The notes under the pieces are model-generated. The model was not told the DNA's origin. It searched no databases and saw only the letters and a program-made list of their open reading frames with translations. The position numbers and the translations under genes were made by a program. Of a stretch of 64,000 nt of DNA, positions 37,493 through 47,243 are shown piece after piece; position 1 is the first letter of the stretch, and every line of letters begins with the position of its first letter. This DNA comes from Sphagnum compactum (lineage: Eukaryota; Bryophyta; Sphagnopsida; Sphagnales): assembly GCA_965153455.1 (NCBI GenBank), contig OZ234499.1, positions 12,892,271 through 12,956,270 of the forward strand, in the 5' to 3' direction.

Positions 37493-38652
37493 AATACATA
37501 AGGCTTGTCACATTGTCGCATTAACGTTGTGTTGTGTTGTGTTGATGTCGGTTTAAATATTTTTTTTTTTCACCAATAGTTTTCTCAATTGAATTTTGAG
37601 AGAGTCTGCAATAAGAAGGCAATGACGGGATTACACGTGCATGGTGCATGGGGCCACCTGGCCGGTCGTTAGTGTCGTCTGCTTATACACGTACCACTCG
37701 GGGCAGAAAATTCTAGTGTATTTACCCTTACAGACCGTACTAATTCTGGGGGTGTTCTCTCTTTCAAAATGCCTTATGTTGTTTTCTTCTATTTTCCCGG
37801 TGATACCCGGTGGGTACCTTTCGAAGACCCGTTGGGCATCATACAAAAATAATGACCCCGAAAAAAAATAAATTTTGGTTTGACCCACGAGCGGGGCCAA
37901 TGAAAATTTGGACTTCATAAAATAGTGATGGGTCCAAGGAAGGGTTCAAGGGGGGTTTGAAATGCTTTTTTTGGGGGGGAAATAAGATATTGTACAAAAT
38001 GTTGAATGTATATTGAAAATGCAAAAAACTCAAGCTATTATTGAAATGTTCAAATTTAGGAACTCCAAAGTGTAGGGGTTTAAAATCGACAAGTTAATAT
38101 AAAATACAATAACATGATAACTATAACAAGGGGGGGGGATAAAAAAAACAAACTATATTTTGTTATAGGTCTTTCCAACACGTACCATTTTGCCAATGAA
38201 AAAGTATGCCTAATGTTTGAAACTCCATTGGACCCATTAGGGCAAAAGGGGGTATGGTATGTCAATATTTTTTACGGACTTCTCTTGTTGACGTGCATGG
38301 GGAAGAAGGCATTGCCAAAAAAGCATTTGAACCAAAGGGTATCATTGGACTTTGAACAACACCATGAAGGATGATTGATAGTCGTTGTTGTTGCGGGTTT
38401 TAAGAGTGGCCAAGTAGTGTATAATACTTTTGTTTTGGCATCTACTTGTTGCGTGTCATTCCTTTGAATTGTGCTGGCTTCTTCAGCTTCTACCACATAT
38501 CACTTGGAAAACCCCCCCTAAACTAGCAAGAAAATGTTACTATATGGTCCTTGAGCTTGTGTGTGTCTAAAGCTGCAGTTTCGTAGCCGCAAAACTTTTG
38601 ATTTTTTTTTTGCCTCTCCGGCCCCCCCTCCTCCCCCCAATTTTTCCTAACC

Positions 38653-38805
38653 CATGGCCGGATAGGTTGTTTTGGTGCCCTTATTTCACAAGGGGGTTCC
38701 CAAAAAAGTCCCCCCAAAAAGCCCAAAAAAGTTCAAAAAGCATGGCCAGATAGGTTGTTTTGGTGCCCTTATTTCAAAAGGGGGTTCCCAAAAAGTCCAA
38801 AAAGG
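38653..38805. repeat. 88-bp tandem duplication
   Basis: CATGGCCGGATAGGTTGTTT at 38653 recurs at 38741 (one base changed), followed in both copies by TGGTGCCCTTATTTCA and GGGGGTTCCCAAAAA. Confidence 0.9.
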
Positions 38806-39004
38806 GTGAAACTGGCTCCTGTAAAAGTGGCAAACCAAGGGGGATTTTTTGCTTGCTCAGATGGTCCACATTTGGATACCAAAATAGTAGAGCCTAGCAC
38901 TTTGATGCCAGAATATTTAATATATTTTTTCTTAAGATTTCAGCATAATCAATAAGTTTTTTTCATTAAGATGCACTTTTTATTTGCTAAGTGCACCTTA
39001 ATAA

Positions 39005-39110
39005 TTCCTCAAAAGTCCTTTTTTTTTTTTTACGGGTGGACCAATCCCTTTGTTTTTTTTTTTTTTTTTTTTTTGGTGTTGGACCTCTTGGATTGGTCCA
39101 TCACCTAAAA
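39005..39110. repeat. Poly-T element flanked by a 10-bp inverted repeat
   Basis: GGACCAATCC near 39038 and GGATTGGTCC near 39091 are exact reverse complements around a T-run of about 24 bases. A related sequence (TTGATTGGCCCATCACC after a T-run) lies at 56300-56350, so this is probably a dispersed repeat family. Confidence 0.6.
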
Positions 39111-41194
39111 AAATAGACTTTGGCAGACTCCTAAAATAGAACCCGTTCACAAAAGTGTGAGCCACCTTTTTCCACTCCCAAAATAAGTTAGACATATCAT
39201 ACTCTTCTCTTCTAGGCTATCTCTATAGTTTGCAAGATGAAAACTTTGGGCAAAACATATGGGATGAAGTGTGCTCCTACTGGGAACAAATTGGGAACTT
39301 GAGAACATAGTAAATAATCACCGGGCACTTGGTGAGAGTCATATGGAATACATTTGGGAACACCAAATTCCTAAAAACCCCCAATCCCCCTCTCCCTTAC
39401 CCCCTATCCCCCAAATGGAAAAGAATTGGGCCTCTTGGACGCATGTTGGCTCATGTCATTGGTTGGGAAGAATTTCTATTTCTAATTGTGTTGGTTACCA
39501 TTTGGCCCATGAATAGTGGGGATGTATTAAACCTATCCATAAAGTTGGGCAAACACAACATCAAAAGCATGTGTTTGCTCAATTCATAAGACATAAAGCA
39601 CAGATACAACACCAAAGAAAAACAAAGGGTCTTGATAGGGGTGAAATTGTTTTTTTGTCATCAACTTGGCATGAAACTAGTTTCATGTTGAATAGGTCTC
39701 TCGATGCAAAAACGCAAGCTCACATGTGGGGCTTGTTCGAAGCTCTCCCTTTTTTTCAATTGTGTTTAGTGCATGTGCATAGAGACACATAGAAAAATGC
39801 AAAAGAAACAAAGGAGGTGAGTGGAGTGCATGAAGAGTCAAAGGTTTTAGTGAGAAAAAAGCTAGGACTAAAAGCTTGGAAAGCTGGGAGAGGTAGCTTG
39901 AGAATTGTATAGCCAAACTCACAACTAAGATTAAAAGTAAGAACTACATTATTCTACATCAAATTATTGAAATTAAACTACTTGCAAGAAGAAACATATA
40001 ACAAAGTCATTAGATTATCCAAAAACAAAATGGACACATAAGTCCCCTTGCACTTAGAAATCCGTATCCACGTATTACCACATTCCAAGGGTACAACCTT
40101 CTCATCTTCTGCTAGTCTTCCAAAAACTACTCACACACACATAGAAGTAGAAACTTAAAGTTCCATAACTTAGAAAGAGAGAATGAGAAACCCCACAAGG
40201 GTTTCCCCCAAACCCATAACAACCTTTAAAAAGTCACACCCCAGAACTTGATTCAAGCATATCTAAAGGTGTTGGTTTTCTATACTACATGAGTGGCATT
40301 TGCATTGTGAGAAATAATTGGAACACCAACGCCCAAAGCTATAACCAATTTTTTTTAGGTGAAGTTTAACCTAACTAAGAACTAGCTAAAGAAATGGTGC
40401 TTGTATCCAATGCTTTAGATGAGGAAGAGGTGCTTTACAATTTTCTTGTTGAAAACTTCACCTTTTGTCATGCATTCCTCCTTTCATTATGGTCTATTTT
40501 CGTGTTTACTTGGTCACTATCCATTGTGAAAGTTTGCTCACAAGTTTTGTGAAATCCTCCAAACCTTGATTATTGAATGGCTTGCTTAATCCTTGAAGAA
40601 ACTTGAAAAACTATCTTTAAAAGGATCAAAGTTTAAAGATCCTTTTAAACCAAATCCCATTGATCATAGGCAAAAAAACTCCAACAACTCTATAAATTGA
40701 AGGGCCTTTGGCCACGCAACCCATAGATGTCAATGTTGTATGTGAAAACCTTGGCTAATTATTTCTTCTTCTCATGGATGCCTTCATCATTAAACATATC
40801 CCCATTCACTAGCCCATGAACCCTTCAATGATCTGATATCTTCATTGAATAAATAAAATTTGATATTATGTTGTTGACAACACCTTGGCATAAATGAATT
40901 TCAAATTGTGAAAGTTGATAACCATTTTTACCATTGAACGATTGCAACCCTAAGACATTCAAGGCACTTTCTTAAAGGTTGATTACAATTTCAAATCAAA
41001 TGCTTGGAATTACATTTGCATATGGGTGATTTGATAGTAAAAAATGATGCTGACAATTGACACTTTTAAAGGAAATCAAATTATGTACATGGTAGTAATT
41101 TGATGATCTTTTTTTGTGGCCATATAATGTTTATGGGGTTCACATGGCTCTACATATTCATGTGATGGTGTTATGAATTCAAATTTAAATTTTA

Positions 41195-41765
41195 GTTGAT
41201 GTGTATGAATCTCTTAAAACTCTATAGAGACAATTGATGTTTCCTTGGTGTGGTTCTTGAAAGACCCAATCCCTTAGGTGTTCTAGATTCTAATGGTGGT
41301 GTTAATTGATGCATATACACCTCTTGAAGTTTTGTAGATTTTATTTTAGGTGTCCTTAGAGCAATTCTTCAATGTTCCAATCCCTAGGGTATTGTAGACT
41401 TTAATTTAAGTGTTTATTTGTGGGTATGAACCTTTTGAAGCTTTGTAGAATATGTTGGTAGTGTTTATTTGATGATTATGAACCTCTTAAAGCCTTATAG
41501 ACACAATTGATGGTCCTTGTGGTGTGATCTTTTGATGTTCCAGCACTTGGAGTACAATAGGATATTGGTGGTGGTGTCAATTTGATGTGTATGAACCTCT
41601 TAAAGCCTTGCAAGCACATTTGATAATCCTCTTGGTGTGATCCTTCAATGATCCAGCCTTTGAGATTGTAAGATTATGGTGATGGTGTTTATTTGTGGGC
41701 ATGAAATTTGAGAAGCTTTGATGATTTTGGTTTAAGGCATGTAGGTGTAAAATGACGTACCCTTG
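41195..41765. repeat. Diverged tandem repeat, period about 110 bp, roughly five copies
   Basis: A core resembling TGTATGAACCTCTTAAAGCC recurs at about 41203, 41312, 41422, 41476 and 41588, with a weak copy near 41698. It is usually followed by TAGA(C)A-CAATTGATG and by TTGGTGTGATCCTT...GATCCAG. Copies differ by 15-30 percent by eye and spacing is irregular, as in an old satellite. Confidence 0.6.
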
Positions 41766-43149
41766 CCTCCTAGTGAAATGATCTTGGTGAATCCAACCTT
41801 TCCTAAGATCTATAGATAATGGCCATAAGATTCTTTGAATGAGTATTGGTGATCCCAACATTTTGTCATTTATGTTCAAACTTGAAAACCAATTGATTAG
41901 CATGGGCCTAATTACAAAGTGGTTATGGTTAGACTTGAAATGTAAGGACTACTTTGACATGGGAAATCCATTGATTATCTTCAAATGGCAAATCTAGTGA
42001 CTTTTTTGACATGGGATTATCTAATGATTCTTGTTCTAATTTCCAACGATTATTTCTTTATTGTGAATGAAATCTAGTGATTGTTTTGATTTGAAATTGA
42101 GTGCATGTTTTAGTGGTATCTTGTTTCTTATTGATTCAATATAGTGATTGTGAGTATTTTTTGGGTTGTGTGCATGTTTCCAAAAATGGCAAAATTCTAA
42201 GCAAACACGTAGTTGGAAACTAATGCATAAGAAATGTGACAGTTTTAGTGTATTGTGAACTAAACAAAGTCAAGGCCCTTTGGAGAGAAATCGGTACCCA
42301 AACAAATTGTGGAGTCTTAAATTCCAACTTAACACCATGGTGGCTTCTAATAATTTGCATTTTGTGAGCTATAACATGGATAAGAAGTAGATGGTTCAAT
42401 TCATTCTTCTTGTTGTGTGAAAACAAGTTTACATAGATTACCAAGTGATTTATTTTTATTCAATTTTTGCATAAGAGACTTTGACAAGCTGATTGTGAAA
42501 CACCTTGAAGGAATTAAAGACAAGAAATTCAAATGAAGAAGGTTTTTAAAAACAACATTACAGTGTGATTAAGTGTTAAAACACTTAAAGGCCACAAATG
42601 GGCATGTAACAAGAAACATTGTAAAGAATTGTTAAAGTTTGATTGATGGGGCACCTATATCTAGACCATCAACCCCATCATATAATTCTCATGAACCTAT
42701 ATCTCATGCATATAACCCTAGTGCATCTTTAAACTCTAGGCCATTTGCAAGTATGTTGGACTCTGACTTATTTGGGATTGAAAAGTACTTTGAATGCAGA
42801 AAAAAGTTGATGACTAAGTTGGAGATGTTGTAAGGCCAGTCCAAAAACATGGCAACAATGGCATCATGTTTTCCCACAACCTCCAAAATTTGAGATGCGT
42901 TCCTAGCTAACAAGGTCAAGATCAATAATGAAAGTTGAATAAGGTGAAAATTAATAACTTGAATGTAGCTCAAGAGCTAGGTGTCATCATAGAAGAAGAA
43001 TTTAGAATAGGGATTAATGCAAATTTAAACCTATAATTCAATTCTATGTAGTTGGGTCAACATTTTGATCACCAATGACTTCATATGTGAGGTCCATGCA
43101 TCTCTTATGTAAGAAATTAACCTAGAAAGTTGTGATTTGAAACAAAGGT

Positions 43150-44521
43150 GAATATTGTAATTGAATCAAACCTCTTTATGAAACACTTCCATTTTCTCTT
43201 CAACCCACCTATGCCCCACTCTACTTGCACCTTGAAACCTACATGCATTTTGTTATAGGCTTGCACTATAGCATGGTTAGCATCTAAAAACAAGTTCCCA
43301 TTATCCTATTTTTCACATAATTAACATTTATTTACCCATAAAACCTGAATTTTCCAAGTGGTATTCAAAGTATTCATTTCCATGGCTGAAGTACTAACAC
43401 TAGTTTCTATAGACAGTTGAATTTCATAAGATGTTCACATCATGGTAGGAGCTATGGTAGTTGATGTTTATGTATATGAACAACCCATGATGGCCAAAAT
43501 GACTATGTTGTTCATTCTATAAAAAAATTTCTTCTCATTAAACCATGTATGATGTGCTTCATTTTGCTAAGGTTTGTAGATCTCAATCAAAGTGCCATCA
43601 ATGAATCTAATACATTTTGGCAACTCACACAAATGCATACCCAAGGTAACTTTATCGTCAAGTGTGGGCCACTGAATTTCATTTACAAATGCATCATCAC
43701 ATAAAGCAAATTTCATTTAGTTCACATGAAGGCATGATACATAAGGACATTGCTATGTTTCATCTAGAAAATGAAGTTAAGGAAACAATGTTCAGACATC
43801 AACTTTGATGGTTTGTTTGATACAATTACAACCTCACCTATTATGATGCAAAACAAAAAATTATACCTAAAAACCCTGACCTAAAAATCAAACCTAAAAA
43901 TGTGAACCCAACCCTTACACACTAAACCTTAATTTTAAACCTTTTTTAAAAACCTGAAAACCCTAACCCTAACTGCAAAACATGAAACCCTATCCCTAAG
44001 CCCTGAAAATCAGACCCAAAAACCTTAACAAATATCTTAAACCTTGAAAATCAGACTTGAAAATAAAAACTTTAACCTTTTAACACTAAACCTAAAAAAA
44101 ACATGAAGACCTTAACCTAAACCCTAAAAACCAAACTTCAATACCTAAAATTCAAACCTAAAAATCATAAAACTTAAAATTAAAACTCAAAAACCTTTCC
44201 TTTAAAACCCCACCCTAACCCTAAAAGTCTAATCTAATTTAAAGTCTGAAATAAATATGAAAAAGGAAATTCACATGTGGATTTAACATGGGCTCTAATG
44301 ATAGGGATCACTTAAGAAGCCAAGTCATCAAACTCCTCCAATGTAAAATTGGTCAAACTTTTGAATAATGTCAATGTGGCCCACAACGTACCAAAGACGT
44401 CTTGAACACCAACGATCAACTTCAAAGGTTGTCCCTCACCCCTCACCCCCTTGCCCTTTGACCCCTCCATCTCCTGTGAAGTGAACAAGTCATTGGAGTT
44501 GGAAGCTGCCATTGCCATCAT
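43150..44521 (-). pseudogene. Decayed PIF/Harbinger (DDE_Tnp_4) transposase, interrupted
   Basis: The N-terminal part starts at ATG 44521 (MMAMAASNSNDLFTS), contains SLTNFTLEEFDDLAS and, past a TAA, continues as IPIIRAHVKST to about 44270. A CCCTAAA-like tract then intervenes. The homology resumes near 43815 as SEHCFLNFIF and MKHSNVLMYHAFM, then FVNEIQWPTLDDKVTLGMHL, FIDGTLIEIYKP, HTWFNEKK and MNN. It ends with the last conserved block NKMHVGFKVQVEWGIGGLKR near 43210. These are hallmark blocks of plant HARBI1-like nucleases, which cut and paste PIF/Harbinger elements. The first catalytic Asp (FIDGT) and the final Glu (VEWGIGG) are visible. The middle Asp block reads ENSGF. Several stops and frameshifts make it non-functional. 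Terminal repeats were not located. Confidence 0.8.
43835..44240. repeat. Degenerate CCCTAAA-like (telomere-type) tract inside the Harbinger relic
   Basis: About 400 bp is dominated by AACCCTAAAA, CCTAACCCTAA, ACCTAAAAACC and related words. The best-preserved telomere-like run is near 43965-43975 (AACCCTAACCCTAA). On the minus strand this is TTTAGGG-type sequence. It divides the transposase homology into two parts. Confidence 0.75.
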
Positions 44522-44940
44522 TTGACAAATGACAAGATCATTTTAATTCAAGTTTTTCAAAATATTCTAGTCACTTGAAATTAAGGTGAAATCATCACTA
44601 CTTAAAGAAGAGCCATTTGAAGAACTCGAAGATGACGTTTTTCAAGGATGGAATTGAAAATAAAAAGAAGAGAACAAGGAAGACATCTTCCTTATATAGT
44701 CTTCTTTATATAGTCCACATGTGAATCTTAGTTTACATCTTAGGTTTTAACCTACATTATAGCTAAACCCACCCTTTTGAGCATATTTTTAATTTCACCA
44801 TTTTACATACACAAAAAGCATTAACCTAAAACAACAATTTTAATAATATTTTCATCACTAAACTTACCCCATGGTTACGTTTCTTGATCTTAATTATAAA
44901 TTGTGATGTTTTAACTTTAATATTCTACACAAGTACAAAC
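44522..44940. other. Spacer between the Harbinger relic and the second telomere-like tract
   Basis: No gene recognised. Probably includes the upstream part of the Harbinger element. Confidence 0.4.
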
Positions 44941-45425
44941 CATCCCTTTAACCCTAAATTCTAAAAATCAAACCATACTTTAAAAACCTTAACCCTAGAA
45001 CTTACCCTTTAAACCTAAAATCAGCCTTTAAATGGCCCAAATCTCAACCCTCCAAACTCAATAGTAAACCTTAAACTCTAAAATTTCAACTCCTAAACCT
45101 TAAAGCCAAACCCTAAATCTAAATCATAAAAAGCCCAAATTTAAACCCTAAAACCCCAAGTTTTGAACCCTACCCTTTAAACCTTAAACCTAAACTGTAA
45201 AACCCAAGAAACCAAACCCTAAAAAACCCAAACATAGACCCTACGAATTAAGTCCTAAAACCTCAAAACTTAAATTTTAATGTTTAACCTTTGAAAGTCC
45301 AACCCCTAAACCTTGAAAAAAAAATCTAAAAAGCATAAACCTAAACCCTAAAACAACCAATAATCAATACCCATAATAGCCTCAATGTAAACATCCATAG
45401 CCAATAACCAATAGCCCTTTAGCAC
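44940..45425. repeat. Second degenerate CCCTAAA-like tract
   Basis: About 450 bp of the same kind of sequence (AAACCCTAAA, CCTAAACCTTAAA, AACCCTAAAACCC). It lies upstream of the Harbinger start codon, on the same strand as the first tract. Confidence 0.75.
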
Positions 45426-47243
45426 CTTGAACCCATAACCCATTTGACCTAGCCCATATACACAGCTCCCATAGCTAGGCTAGAGGTGGGCTGCCTATGC
45501 GTGGAAAAAAGTAAATCGATGCGCCCAATTTAGGGATCCCATCCTTGGTTTTCCCAATTTGAACCCCTATCTCAAGACTCCACGGAGAACATGAATTAAG
45601 GGATGAGGGAGCAAAGCTCAAGATTCCGTGGATAACATGAATAAAGAGATGACGGAGCAAAGAGGAGGTGAAAGTGAGGCCCACTTGGGCACCACTTTTT
45701 GGAAAGTTATATTCCATCCCCACCAAGGAACATGAATTCTTGGAATCTTGTACAATTAGGATCAAGTCAATTCCATCACGTGAACCAATAATCATTGTGA
45801 CTAGGCAAATCATAATTCTCTACTTGAGGTAGAGGCACTTACAACTGTCCAAGTAATCTGAGTAAATCCGACTTCAATTTTCTTTTACACATAATTTTTC
45901 TCTTAAAGTAAGACAATTTGAAACTCAACTCAAGTTGAAGTGAAATTTTTGAACTTATTTTCAATTCGTTGTGAAAATTTAAAAAATCAACTCATTGATG
46001 CATAGGAAGTAAAGGTGCACCTTGGGTATAGCTCAGATGGCTGAGGATGCAGAAAAGTTTATGACTCGCCTGCTACACCACAATGCATAAACAATCGATC
46101 ATAGCACATTTGTTACATTACACAGCCTGACAATCCATAACAACTAGGAATTTTGGACATATTTTGAGCAAAAACATGAAAGGGCTGGTGCTTGTACAAA
46201 ATTCCTCTGCATCTAGACTAGTGTACATGGTGTATGGTTATACTAGTTGTACTAGTTATATTAGATGATGAAGAATTTGAAACTACTGCACTATATCCGT
46301 CTTCCTCACAGGTAGGGACCAAGAACCCAAATGGGCTGAATCCAACAATATCTCACATCACATTTGCATGCACCTAGAAATGTTGCCTTGCTGTGACAAG
46401 AAAATAGACAATTCCATCTTCATTAGTATAGAAGAAACCCATAGTTTGTGAATTTTCCAATCCCTCCCTGCTGCATCTCGACTGAAGCTCAGCTTTTCAG
46501 TGCAAACCAAATTTGCTCGCAATGCCTTGTCGAGTGGGTCGGTCATGCTGGAAACTCCTATGGCATCCATCATCCATCATGTTCCAATATCTGGCAATGA
46601 GTTTACTAAAGAGGGAGTGTCAATTGTTCCATAATTGTTGTAGAGGGGAGTCATACTTGGCCATCATACCTGCAAACCCCAAAAACCTTCATCAATAATG
46701 GTGTGGATATAAAAACTGTGGTTCCTCTTACCATTTGTACTATAAAATTTCTTCAGTATGCTGTCTGCAAAAAAAGTGTTGTGTTGTACAAGGGGCAAGT
46801 TGTGCACACAAAACACCCAATGATTTTAATGAGTGCATGGGGATGGTCAGGCAGCAGAAATACCAATGTTTCTCCTCCTTTTGCCCTCACTCATCCAATA
46901 GAAGGTTTGGCTGCACCTTGATTGCCACCAAGAATAAAGAATTGAACCACAGTAGCTGGCATAAAGAAATCACACCATTACCATCACCAATAATCCCTGA
47001 ACAAACAAATGCCATCCTTAAAGTGATGGTAGCCATAGGCATCCCCTGCTACAATTGAAGTGAACTCACAACTCTCTTAGAAGTGAACTTGGTGCAAGTG
47101 TATGTGTACCTGTAGATTCTTCAAAATCCAGACTGGAGTACCATAAGGTGTACTCATGAGCTCAAATGCAATGGCCAGGTTTAACCTGGCTGTTTCTTGA
47201 CACCCTATTCCTTTCTCTGCTGCTGAAACTGTGCACTGACATC
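45426..47243. other. Spacer downstream of the PPR gene
   Basis: No gene supported. GGTATAGCTCAGATGGCTGAG at about 46028 resembles the 5' part of a tRNA with a box A, but no box B follows. Decayed PPR C-terminal sequence extends to about 47180. Confidence 0.45.
47180..47243 (-). pseudogene. Decayed E2-motif sequence beyond the PPR stop
   Basis: Past the TGA at 47244-47246 the same frame still reads DVSAQFQQQRKE, then TAG, GVKKQPG, then TAA and TW. QRKE-x-GVKKQPG-x-TW is the conserved E2 core of PLS PPR proteins. The domain therefore once continued and has since acquired three stops within about 20 codons. After TW no similarity is recognisable. Confidence 0.85.

Larger units (their letters stand above)
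36670..43149. other. Gene-poor AT-rich region with several repeats
   Basis: No coding sequence I can support. Short reading frames here lack domains and are interrupted. Separate entries cover the 26-bp, 88-bp and roughly 110-bp tandem repeats and a T-rich palindromic element. The plus-strand frame at 42639-42833 (Pro/Ser-rich, then a charged helix) might be a relic of a Harbinger accessory protein, but I cannot show it. Confidence 0.5.

Noticed and set aside
46020-46090. tRNA gene at GGTATAGCTCAGATGG
   Set aside because: The D-arm and box A look tRNA-like, but there is no box B, T-arm or acceptor pairing within 90 bp.
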